From Arenicola marina (taxonomy: Eukaryota > Annelida > Polychaeta > Arenicolidae), in contig OZ025265.1 of the NCBI GenBank assembly GCA_964019135.1, forward strand, positions 1,922,001 to 1,986,000: a DNA stretch of 64,000 nt, written 5' to 3'. The position numbers and the translations under genes were made by a program. The notes under the pieces were generated by a model that did not search any database, was not told the origin of the DNA, and saw nothing but the letters and a program-made list of their open reading frames with translations. This document shows, piece by piece, positions 23,787 through 35,035 of this stretch; position 1 is the stretch's first letter; every line of letters starts with the position of its first letter.

Positions 23787-24010
23787 ACCTCTTATAGTCA
23801 CATTTTGACCCATAAGCCCCCTTATAGTCACATTGAAAGACTTATAGAACCTCTTATAGACACATTCAAAGACACATAAGCCTCGTATAGCCACGTTGAC
23901 ATACCTATAAGCTATGCCCTCTTATAGCAGCATTGACAGACCTGTAAGCCCTCTTCCAGCCACATTTACAGACCTGTAAGCCCTCTCATTGAGAGACCTA
24001 TGAGACCTAG
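23787..24010. repeat. Decayed 32 bp tandem repeat, right part
   Basis: Seven or so units with CTTATAGTCACATT and GACCTGTAAGCCCT, clearer than on the left side of the LINE. Confidence 0.8.
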
Positions 24011-26679
24011 ATAGACCACCCGCAGACAGATTTGGCTTTGTTGGTTTTCTTGATCGCAGTCGAGGAAAGCAAGTTACGGTCATCCGCGGGTTTTCCTTTA
24101 CTATCGATGCTTTTAAAAACAGAGCAGATTCCTCAATCATCCAAAACCCACAACCAACTACCCACTACCACCAGCGCTCCCCATTCTAGTGATTCGATCG
24201 CGCTGTCTCGTTTGAACGTTCATTTTCCTTCACCCCAATGGCGATCCTATCAGCGGCCATGCTTCCTTGCAAGATTCCAATACCAGATCTCTCCTTTATC
24301 GTGGTTTCTTCGGGCGGGCACGGTAGGCTTGGCGTATTCGGCATAGGTTAGGTGACCCCCATCCACTCCCTAGACACACAGACACTGCCGGAGTAATCTA
24401 ATGAAACTACCAACCCCTGGGACTTAAAACACAATTCAACTTTGACAATCGGTATCATAAACAAACAGGAAAGAGTTACTGGAGGAAAGACGCAATAGGG
24501 CGAAAGACGGTATCAAACGGCAACGTTTTTCCCGTGGATCCATCTCTCATGCCAAACGCCGTTCTAGCGACTACTTCCGGTGTATGTGTACCTAGGATTT
24601 ACTGTTCTGTCTCGCATGGCACGCTTACATATGGGTGCGTGAAGCTTCGGCTTTGACTCATTTCCTGAGGTCCACGCCTCTTTAAGGTTGTAGCCGTTGT
24701 AACGCAAACACACTCGACCAGGATCATGGTCTATGGCCATTTAACACGGGTAAAAAGTGTGGGTCTGTGGCTGCTTTGGTCGCCGCGACTGGCTGACCGT
24801 GATGCCGGCACTCTCAAGCGACCATAGTGTATACGGAGGCCGCCAGGGGGCGGGTCATTACGTGGTGTTTGGAAAGCCGGCGGCCAATTTACGTAACGAA
24901 GGCGGAAACGCTCCGGCCCCTTACCACCACCGTTTTATTGTGGCGCGGGGGCAGGCACGGCGTCCCACTCTTCCTCCCCTTCAATTCCCCCCGCCCACCG
25001 CGACCTCTGGTGTCTGCCGCGGCCACCCGGCATCCGTTTTTCCCCTCCTCTCTTCCTCTTCCTCTCTCTCCCATACTTCCTTTGTCCCCACCCCCTCCCT
25101 CCTCCCTCCCCCCTTCCCCCTCCCCGCCCATCCTCCACGCTCTTTGCGCCTCCCAGGGCATGTTTTTCTCATTTCTGTGACCCTCAATTGTATGGGGGGC
25201 GGGGGAGGGGGTGGGGGAGGGGTACGTGCTTTTCCGCCCACGCTGGCACCCCCGCCAGCCTGCCCTGCAATGCTCTGCCCTGCCTTCCACCCCCGTCCCG
25301 TGTCCTTAGCCCCAAATTGACGGCCCCATGTCGCGCTGGCGTCCGCAGCCTCCAGGGGGGACAGAAGGCAGTGAGCTCTGTTCCCGGCTCCATTCATTCC
25401 GTCATCCATTCAGTCCAACCAACCGACGCATGGAGTGGGTGAAGGGACGTACCTCGCCGGACATTGATTTCTATAGCTGACCTAACAAGGCTTGGCCTAA
25501 CAGTTTGCCCATGTTTTCCACAATCGAAGTTTAGAAAAGCCAACAGATGACATAGATTTGCCCACAGTTAGTGGGATGGCCGTGACGTTTCAATGCTAGA
25601 GAGTGGTTGGTCGGAGTCGGGGACTTCAAGAGCGCAGGGTCAAACCCCAAAGCAAAAAGCAATTGGGGAAATTGGGGAACGTGTTATCTTCTGTTTTTGG
25701 TAACTTGCCGGTTTTTGGTCTGACTAGTACTCTGTTCATCACACGCTCGAGACGGTAATGCATATGATCTCGACATGCTCTTCGGTGAAAGTTGGCGCTT
25801 TATTTTTGGTTGTTTATGCTTGGCGTGAAAAAGGGTTGTGCAGCCCCAAATTGGTATTATGAATAGAGGACCTCATCTTTGGTGTACAGTAACGTCAGCC
25901 AGAGCATAACATACACATTACAGGACTTACACAGCTGTACATGACTTACACTCATAACTGCTCGTCTCATAACCTAATCTCGCCGATGACAAGCCATAAC
26001 CGAGTCATATTTCACCCAATGCATTTACTCCCCGCCACCCAACAGCTCTCTCCGCCAAACAGACTGCTACCCCACCCTCCCATCCCACCCCCTATTGGAT
26101 CCCCGTTACGGCACCCCCTACCCACCCACCCCGCACCCCCCCCCCCCCCCCACACCCCGCACCCCATACCCCATACCCCACACCCCACACCCCATACACC
26201 ATACCTCACACCCCATACCCCGAACCCCACACCCCACACCCCTCACTGACCCGAACACAAACCACGCTCCCCGACCTAACTTCTAAATTTGATCTCTGGG
26301 GACAAATGACATTTACGGCCGCTAGGGTTCGGGGCCGGTGTATACAAATATCTTCACGCTTTATTAGATTTCTCTATTCCAGGTGGCTCCCTCTATCGGG
26401 CCCCGAAACGAGCATCACGGAGAGGCAATTACGACATTAATCCCCCCCCCCGGCCCCCCCGGCCCCCACTGCCGAACACGAGGGGAGGCCGGGAGGACCC
26501 AATTTGATTTTCAAAACCCAATCTTGGCCCCTCGAAATATCACCGGCATATATCTAGAGGTCTATATAGACTCGAGGTCACTAATTATCATGGGGCGGGT
26601 GGTGGTGTGATGATAGATATATAAATATAATGCCATTATATATCCGGTTTCATGTATAATATATATCAAGACGATTATA
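24011..26679. other. Unique spacer, GC-rich in the middle
   Basis: 24.9-25.3 kb is C/T-rich then G-rich. 26135-26245 is a degenerate CCCCATACCCCACAC tract. 26440-26470 is C-rich. A CTCF-like site lies at 24840. No exon was recognised on either strand. Confidence 0.5.
24840..24854 (+). promoter_or_regulatory. CTCF-like motif
   Basis: CCGCCAGGGGGCGGG, preceded by GGAGG, is a full-length match to the CTCF core in unique GC-rich DNA. Confidence 0.3.
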
Positions 26680-26795
26680 GATCCCCTCACCCAACCCTCA
26701 ACCCGTGTAATTAAGCTTTCATTTAGTAAAGGAATATTCCCCGAAGAACCTAAACGTGCAAACGTAACACCTATCCTGAAAGGGGGGGATGGTAA
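26680..26795 (+). mobile_element. LINE reverse transcriptase fragment cut off by the assembly gap
   Basis: The frame reads STRVIKLSFSKGIFPEEPKR then ANVTPILKGGDG up to the first N. The LSFSKGIFPE..K.A.VTPI.K.GD signature is the start of the RT domain in Jockey/CR1-type LINEs. The left edge is uncertain (open to at least 26660). The part retained here precedes the part present at 22950-23785, so the two are separate copies, perhaps of related families. The rest is either missing in the unsequenced gap or was never there; beyond the gap is a hexamer repeat. Confidence 0.8.
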
Positions 26796-26995
26796 NNNNN
26801 NNNNNNNNNNNNNNNNNNNNNNNNNNNNNNNNNNNNNNNNNNNNNNNNNNNNNNNNNNNNNNNNNNNNNNNNNNNNNNNNNNNNNNNNNNNNNNNNNNNN
26901 NNNNNNNNNNNNNNNNNNNNNNNNNNNNNNNNNNNNNNNNNNNNNNNNNNNNNNNNNNNNNNNNNNNNNNNNNNNNNNNNNNNNNNNNNNNNNNN
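26796..26995. other. Assembly gap, 200 N
   Basis: Exactly 200 N separate a LINE reverse-transcriptase fragment from a GGGGCT repeat. The round number indicates a scaffolding placeholder, so the true distance is unknown. Confidence 0.99.
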
Positions 26996-27086
26996 TGGGG
27001 CTGGGGCTGGGGCTGGGGCTGGGGCTGGGGCTGGGGCTTGGGCTGGGGCTGGGGCTGGGGCTGGGGCTGGGGCTGGGGCTGGGGCT
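26996..27086. repeat. GGGGCT hexanucleotide repeat at gap edge
   Basis: About 15 copies of GGGGCT, one with a TTGGGCT change, directly abutting the N gap; true length unknown. Confidence 0.97.
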
Positions 27087-27089
27087 GGC

Positions 27090-30000
27090 AGTGATGATGA
27101 GTAGCGATGAGGGCACTGATAATGAGAGTAGCGATGAGGGCACTGATGATGAAAGTAGAGATGAGGGCAATGACGATGAGAGTAGCGATGAGGGCACTGA
27201 TGATGAAAGTAGAGATGAGGGTACTGATGATGAGAATAGCGATGAGGGTACTGATGATGAGAGTAGCGATGAGGGCACTGATGATGAGAGTAGCGATGAG
27301 GGTACTGATGATGAGAGTAGCGATGAGGACACTGATGATGAGAGTAGCGATGAGGGTACTGATGATGAGAGTAGAGATGAGGGTACTGATGATGAAAGTA
27401 GAGATGAGGGTACTGATGATGAAAGTAGAGATGAGGGCAATGACGATGAGAGTAGCGATGAGGGCACTGATGATGAAAGTAGAGATGAGGGTACTGATGA
27501 TGAAAGTAGAGATGAGGGTACTGATGATGAAAGTAGAGATGAGGGCAATGACGATGAGAGTAGCGATGAGGGCACTGATGATGAGAGTAGCGATGAGGGC
27601 ACTGATGATGAAAGTAGAGATGAGGGCAATGATGATGAAAGTAGAGATGAGGGTACTGATGATGAAAGTAGCGATGAGGGTACTGATGATGAAAGTAGCG
27701 ATGAGGGCAATGATGATGAGAGTAGCGATGAGAGTACTGATGATGAAAGTAGCGATGAGGGTACTGAAGATGAGAGTAGCGATGAGGGTACTGATGATGA
27801 GAGTAGCGATGAGAGTACTGATGATGAAAGTAGCGATGAGGGTACTGATGATGAGAGTAGCGATGAGGGTACTGATGATGAAAGTAGCGATGAGAGTACT
27901 GATGATGAAAGTAGCGATGAGGGTACTGATGATGAGAGTAGCGATGAGAGTACTGATGATGAGAGTAGCGATGAGGGCACTGATGATGAAAGTAGAGATG
28001 AGGGCAATGATGATGAGAGTAGCGATGAGAGTACTGATGATGAAAGTAGCGATGAGGGTACTGATGATGAGAGTAGCGATGAGGGTACTGATGATGAGAG
28101 TAGCGATGAGGGCTCTGATGATGAAAGTAGAGATGAGGGTACTGATGATGGGAGTAGCGATGAGGGTTCTGATGATGAAAGTAGAGATGAGGGCAATGAT
28201 GATGAGAGTAGCGATGAGGGCACTGATGATGAGAGTAGCGATGAGGACACTGATGATGAGAGTAGCAATGAGGGTACTGATGATGAGAATAGCGATGAGG
28301 GTACTGATGATGAGAGTAGCGATGAGGGTACTGATGATGAGAGTAGCGATGAGGGTACTGATGATGAGAGTAGCGATGAGGGTACTGATGATGAGAGTAG
28401 CGATGAGAGTACTGATGATGAGAGTAGCAATGAGGGTACTGATGATGAGAATAGCGATGAGGGTACTGATGATGAGAGTAGAGATAAGGGTACTGATGAT
28501 GAGAGTAGCGATGAGAGTACTGATGATGAAAGTAGCAATGAGGGTACTGATGATGAGAATAGCGATGAGGGTACTGATGATGAGAGTAGAGATGAGGGCA
28601 CTGATGATGAGAGTAGCAATGAGGGTACTGATGAGGGTAGCGATGAGGGCACTGATGATGAGAGTAGCGATGAGGGTACTGATGATGAGAGTAGCGATGA
28701 GGGTACTGATGATGAGAATAGCGATGAGGGTACTGATGATGAAAGTAGAGATGAGGGTACTGATGATTGAGAGAAGCGATGAGGGCACTGATGATGAAAG
28801 TAGAGATGAGGGCAATGATGATGAGAGTAGCGATGAGAGTACTGATGATGAAAGTAGCGATGAGGGTACTGATGATGAGAGTAGCGATGAGGGTACTGAT
28901 GATGAAAGTAGCGATGAGAGTACTGATGATGAAAGTAGCGATGAGGGTACTGATGATGAGAGTAGCGATGAGAGTACTGATGATGAGAGTAGCGATGAGG
29001 GCACTGATGATGAAAGTAGAGATGAGGGCAATGATGATGAGAGTAGCGATGAGAGTACTGATGATGAAAGTAGCGATGAGGGTACTGATGATGAGAGTAG
29101 CGATGAGGGTACTGATGATGAGAGTAGCGATGAGGGCTCTGATGATGAAAGTAGAGATGAGGGTACTGATGATGGGAGTAGCGATGAGGGTTCTGATGAT
29201 GAAAGTAGAGATGAGGGCAATGATGATGAGAGTAGCGATGAGAGTACTGATGATGAAAGTAGCGATGAGGGTACTGATGATGAGAGTAGCGATGAGGGTA
29301 CTGATGATGAAAGTAGCGATGAGAGTACTGATGATGAAAGTAGCGATGAGGGTACTGATGATGAGAGTAGCGATGAGAGTACTGATGATGAGAGTAGCGA
29401 TGAGGGCACTGATGATGAAAGTAGAGATGAGGGCAATGATGATGAGAGTAGCGATGAGAGTACTGATGATGAAAGTAGCGATGAGGGTACTGATGATGAG
29501 AGTAGCGATGAGGGTACTGATGATGAGAGTAGCGATGAGGGCTCTGATGATGAAAGTAGAGATGAGGGTACTGATGATGGGAGTAGCGATGAGGGTTCTG
29601 ATGATGAAAGTAGAGATGAGGGCAATGATGATGAGAGTAGCGATGAGGGCACTGATGATGAGAGTAGCGATGAGGGTACTGATGATGAGAATAGCGATGA
29701 GGGTACTGATGATGAGAGTAGCGATGAGGGTACTGATGATGAGAGTAGCGATGAGGGTACTGATGATGAGAATAGCGATGAGGGTACTGATGATGAAAGT
29801 AGAGATGAGGGTACTGATGATTGAGAGTAGCGATGAGGGCACTGATGATGAAAGTAGAGATGAGGGCAATGATGATGAGAGTAGCGATGAGAGTACTGAT
29901 GATGAAAGTAGCGATGAGGGTACTGATGATGAGAGTAGCGATGAGGGTACTGATGATGAGAGTAGCGATGAGGGTACTGATGATGAGAATAGCGATGAGG

Positions 30001-33000
30001 GTACTGATGATGAGAGTAGCGATGAGGGTACTGATGATGAGAGTAGCGATGAGGGTACTGATGATGAGAATAGCGATGAGGGTACTGATGATGAAAGTAG
30101 AGATGAGGGTACTGATGATTGAGAGTAGCGATGAGGGCACTGATGATGAAAGTAGAGATGAGGGCAATGATGATGAGAGTAGCGATGAGAGTACTGATGA
30201 TGAAAGTAGCGATGAGGGTACTGATGATGAGAGTAGCGATGAGGGTACTGATGATGAAAGTAGAGATGAGGGCAATGATGATGAAAGTAGCGATGAGAGT
30301 ACTGATGATGAAAGTAGCGATGAGGGTACTGATGATGAGAGTAGCGATGAGGGTACTGATGATGAAAGTAGAGATGAGGGCAATGATGATGAGAGTAGCG
30401 ATGAGAGTACTGATGATGAGAGTAGCGATGAGGGCACTGATGATGAAAGTAGAGATGAGGGCAATGATGATGAGAGTAGCGATGAGAGTACTGATGATGA
30501 AAGTAGCGATGAGGGTACTGATGATGAGAGTAGCGATGAGGGCACTGATGATGAGAGTAGCGATGAGGGCTCTGATGATGAAAGTAGAGATGAGGGTACT
30601 GATGATGAGTGTAGCGATGAGGGTACTGATGATGAGAGTAGCGATGAGGGCTCTGATGATGAAAGTAGCGATGAGGGCACTGATGATGAGAGTAGCGATG
30701 AGGGTACTGATGATGAAAGTAGCGATGCGGGTACCGATGATGGGAGTAGCGATGAGGGTTCTGATGATGAAAGTAGCGATGAGGGCACTGATGATGAAAG
30801 TAGAGATGAGGGTACTGATGATGAGAATAGCGATGAGGGTACTGATGATGAGAGTAGCGATTAGAGTACTGATGATGAAAGTAGAGATGAGGGCACTGAT
30901 GATGAAAGTAGAGATGAGGGTACTGATGATGAGAGTAGCGATGAGGGTACTGATGATGAGAGTAGCGATGAGGGCACTGATGGTGAGAGTAGCGATGAGG
31001 GTACTGATGATGAGAGTAGCGATGAGGGTACTGATGATGAGAATAGCGATGAGGGTACTGATGATGAGAGTAGCGATGAGGGTACTGATGATGAGAATAG
31101 CGATGAGGGTACTGATGATGAGAGTAGCGATGAGGGTACTGATGATGAAAGTAGAGATGAGGGTACTGATGATGAGAGTAGCGATGAGGGTACTGATGAT
31201 GAGAATAGCGATGAGGGTACTGATGATGAGAGTAGCGATGAGGGTACTGATGATGAGAATAGCGATGAGGGTACTGATGATGAGAGTAGCGATGAGGGTA
31301 CTGATGATGAGAGTAGCGATGAGGGTACTGATGATGAAAGTAGAGATGAGGGTACTGATGATGAGAGTAGCGATGAGGGTACTGATGATGAGAGTAGCGA
31401 TGAGGGTACTGATGACGAGAATAGCGATGAGGGTACTGATGATGAGAGTAGCGATGAGGGTACTGATGATGAGAGTAGAGATGAGGGTACTGATGATGAG
31501 AGTAGCGATGAGGGTACTGATGATGGGAGTAGCGATGAGGGTACTGATGATGAGAGTAGCGATTATAGTACTGATGATGAAAGTAGAGATGAGGGCTCTG
31601 ATGATGAAAGTAGAGATGAGGGTACTGATGATGAGAGTAGCGATGAGGGTACTGATGATGAGAGTAGCGATGAGGGCACTGATGATGAGAGTAGCGACGA
31701 GGGTACTGATGATGAGAATAGCGATGAGGGTACTGATGATGAGAGTAGCGATGAGCGTACTGATGATGAGAATAGCGATGAGGGTACTGATGATGAGAGT
31801 AGCGATGACGGTACTGATGATGAGAGTAGAGATGAGGGCACTGATGATGAGAGTAGCGATGAGGGTACTGATGATGAGAATAGCGATGAGGGTACTGATG
31901 ATGAGAGTAGCGATGACGGTACTGATGATGAGAGTAGAGATGAGGGCAATGATGATGAGAGTAGCGATGAGAGTACTGATGATGAGAGTAGCGATGAGGG
32001 TACTGATGATGAGAGTAGCGATGAGGGCACTGATGATGAGAGTAGCGATGAGGGCACTGATGATGAAAGTAGAGATGAGGGCAATGATGATGAGAGTAGC
32101 GATGAGGGTACTGATGATGAGAGTAGCGATGACGGTACTGATGATGAGAGTAGAGATGAGGGCACTGATGATGAGAGTAGCGATGAGGGTACTGATGATG
32201 AGAGTAGCGATGAGGGCACTGATGATGAGAGTAGCGATGAGGGTACTGATGATGAGAATAGCGATGAGGGTACTGATGATGAGAGTAGCGATGACGGTAC
32301 TGATGATGAGAGTAGAGATGAGGGCACTGATGATGAGAGTAGCGATGAGAGTACTGATGATGAGAGTAGCGATGAGGGTACTGATGATGAGAATAGCGAT
32401 GAGGGTACTGATGATGAAAGTAGAGATGAGGGCAATGATGATGAGAGTAGCGATGAGAGTACTGATGATGAAAGTAGCGATGAGGACACTGATGATGAAA
32501 GTAGAGATGAGGGTACTGATGATGACAATAGCGATGAGGGTACTGGTGATGAAAGTAGAGATGAGGGTACTGAAGATGAGAGTAGCGATGAGGGTATGAT
32601 GATGAAAGTAGAGATGAGGGCACTGATGATGAGAGTAGCGATGAGGGTACTGATGATGAGAGTAGCGATGAGGGTACTGATGATGAAAGTAGCGATGAGG
32701 GCACTGATGATGAGAGTAGCAATGAGGGTACTGATGATGAGAGTAGCGATGAGGGTACTGATGATGAGAGTAGCGATGAGGGTACTGATGATGAGAGTAG
32801 AGATGAGGGCACTGATGATGAGAGTAGCAATGAGGGTACTGATGATGAGAGTAGCAATGAGGGTACTGATGATGAGAGTAGCGATGAGGGTACTGATGAT
32901 GAGAGTAGAGATGAGGGCACTGATGATGAGAGTAGCAATGAGGGTACTGATGATGAGGGTAGCGATGAGGGTACTGATGATGAGAGTAGCAATGAGGGTA

Positions 33001-33055
33001 CTGATGATGAGAGTAGCGATGAGGGCACTGATGATGAGAATAGCGATGATGAGAA
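27090..33055. repeat. 27 bp minisatellite, about 220 copies (6 kb)
   Basis: The unit is GATGAGGGTACTGATGATGA plus GAGTAGC, with frequent GGGCAC, GAGAGTAC, AAAGTAGA and AATAGC variants. Plus frames read the acidic SSDEGTDDE repeat; other frames read MRVAMRVLM, and minus frames read SSLLSSSVP, HHQYPHRYS or LIISTLIAT, all open for hundreds to about 2,000 codons. A +1 insertion (GATGATTGAG) recurs at 28765, 29819 and 30117 with the same neighbours, showing block duplication inside the array. I do not call any frame a gene. Confidence 0.98.
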
Positions 33056-33163
33056 TTGTTTTCGCCCACAGCTGTTTCCCGCGGATTTAATCTAACAACC
33101 GCGTGTAGGAAGATTGATTATTCCCCCACCACCTCCCTGACTGTCGGCAGCCGGCGAATCACT

Positions 33164-33230
33164 AACCAACCCACCGACCAACCAACTCGCCAACCAACCC
33201 ACCGACCAACCAACTCGCCAACCAACCCAC
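33164..33230. repeat. 28 bp short tandem repeat
   Basis: Two full and one partial copy of AACCAACCCACCGACCAACC followed by AACTCGCC. Confidence 0.85.
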
Positions 33231-33776
33231 CATCCGACAGGAACTCCATCCCAACAATGTAGTACCTTATTCTACAAATGCTCAAGCGAATCTTGATAAA
33301 TATTACACATCTACACCTCCTACCATTGCTGATCGCCTGGGACGTTTCTGATTGTAACTGACCAGGCATTAATTGGGTCTTCACGCCCTCCCGTCCCTGT
33401 TACCGCCACCCTCCACTCCCCCTCCCCCCGCCCTATGCCACCCGCCCCCCGCCACCCTCCCATCCCCCCGCCCCCCGCCGTGCGATCCTCGTCACGAAGG
33501 GGTGATGCCGCCCTGTGTGTGTGGGTGGCGTGATCCCAGGGCGTGAGTGACCCGCGGCTGACCGGGTGTCAGGCGGGTGTGACCATTGCGGGGGGGTCAT
33601 CTGTCTTCGTTGTTCACAAATGATGCATATTTAAATACGTTTAGCTCTCCTCTGTTACTCCACGATGGCACGTCTGTAACGCAACACGCTCTCTGACGGT
33701 CACGCCCAGCACTAGTGGCCGGGGAATCAAGGTCGCTGAGGTGTCATATCCGGTGCGCGGTCGTGTCGGGGACAGA

Positions 33777-33880
33777 GGTCACGTGCACCGCCTCCGAGAG
33801 ACGCCGCGAAGGGTCACGTGCAAATTATAGCCATCACACGTCACGAGACCAGGTCACGTGCAGGATATCGCTTCAACAAG
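33777..33880 (+). promoter_or_regulatory. Promoter-like cluster of three CACGTG E-boxes
   Basis: Three identical 11-mers GGTCACGTGCA start at 33777, 33812 and 33852, spaced 35 and 40 bp, in otherwise non-repetitive GC-rich DNA just ahead of the ATG at 33881. GTCACGTG is the core bound by USF and MiT/TFE bHLH-zip factors (the CLEAR-type element). The motifs are seen directly; promoter function is inferred. Confidence 0.35.
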
Positions 33881-33944
33881 ATGTCGGCTTTAGCGCGAAA
33901 GCGTGCGCAGAAGGCAGACAGTATTGGAACGTCAGTCGATAGAG
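33881..33944 (+). CDS. Candidate first coding exon (MSALARKRAQK...)
   Basis: An ATG in good context (AACAAGATGTCGG, purine at -3) opens a frame reading MSALARKRAQKADSIGTSVD, then R. It can be read on to a stop about 30 codons in, or left at a weak donor (GATAGAG|GTGGTT). The upstream 105 bp carries three copies of GGTCACGTGCA, and AAGATGTCGGC is one base off a YY1 site, a factor that often overlaps start codons in TATA-less promoters. I do not recognise the peptide and found no convincing second exon on the plus strand, so this is a promoter-plus-start candidate only. Confidence 0.22.
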
Positions 33945-34869
33945 GTGGTTTACTGGTTCCCCCCTCCACCCAGTAGCTCTCCCTATATCACGGCAATTAC
34001 ACCAGGAATCAAGGCAAACCCCTGGATTAAACAAAACTGTTAAGACACACACCCTAAATCGATGGAATTTAATTTAGCAGCACACTGATAATGACGATGA
34101 TCACATGGCCATGGTACGCGAACACAACGAGAGTGGGGTTTAAACGGCGAGATCGCAGCATTATGATGTGTGAAGCGCAGGGGGGGGGGGGGGGGCGGGG
34201 GTGGAGTGAGGTGGGGGGGAGGCGACTGACGCCTTTCCTCACGATAATGGCTTGACGATATTGTGCTTATCATACACTCAAAGTACATCAATTACAAGTA
34301 AGTTGTGCATAACATTGTAAATTCATCAAATGTTACGTAAGCCGCATGAAAGTAATCACTTCTGTTCATGTCCGAATTAACAACTTTTGGACGTGGCGGC
34401 TACACATGCGTCGTAGAGCCGTTCCGGTATACCCCCACGGAGGCTGTTCCCAACACATACACCTTTAACAACTAGGTTAAATGCCTGGGGCGTAGCTGCA
34501 GCTGTTGCCCCATCAGCGTAGGGTCCACTGTCATAGGCCTTTATTTACTGAGACCGTTCTGACGCAATCCACCCACCGGTGTATATATTGGCCAGGCAGG
34601 CCAAACACGCGTGTTTGCCATTTTCAAACGATGTTTATTTGTTCTCCAATGACGTCCTTATCACCTGAATATATTACGTGTTTGTGGCAACATGTTTGCT
34701 TAACGTTAAAACAACGTTTGGATTACGTTATTCGCAATCTAAAATAAACATTTGTGTTATTTTTTTTAACGACATCATTCTGGTTGCAATATATGTTGAG
34801 AACAGTTTTGTCGAGCAAGCAATTCTAGTCGGTGACGACAGGAATATCAATTGGGATCACCATATCGGT

Positions 34870-35035
34870 AAATGAAATCGAAGAATGAGTGAATAAATTA
34901 CTTTATATGTTTTAGGCCGCCTTGGTGCACTCATGGGCTGCACCTGGAGCAGGTCACGTGATCTAGTGGCAGGGTCAGAGACGGAACGTAACCCAGGATC
35001 GATCCACAGCTCCGGGTAATACCAACTGAAGTACG
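34870..35035 (-). mobile_element. Decayed tRNA-derived SINE sharing a 3' end with the 62 kb copy
   Basis: The minus strand shows ACTTCAGTTGGTA (A-box-like, ~35021-35032) and GGATCGATCC (B-box-like, 34996-35005). They are only about 16 bp apart, so the anticodon region has probably been deleted. Downstream, GTCTCTGACCCTGCC and AGGCGGCCTAAAACAT correspond to GACTCTCTGGCCCTGC and AAGCGGCCTGAAACAT of the 62 kb SINE. Confidence 0.45.

Noticed and set aside
27091-32599. Plus-strand acidic SSDEGTDDE and MRVAMRVLM proteins
   Set aside because: Both come from the same stop-free 27 bp unit in different frames, with no promoter, splice or non-repetitive domain attached.
26562-33069. Minus-strand open frames of 1,400 to 2,100 codons
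   Set aside because: They are tandem repeat products of the 27 bp unit and even read through 200 N. All are compositionally trivial, and several overlapping frames are open at once.
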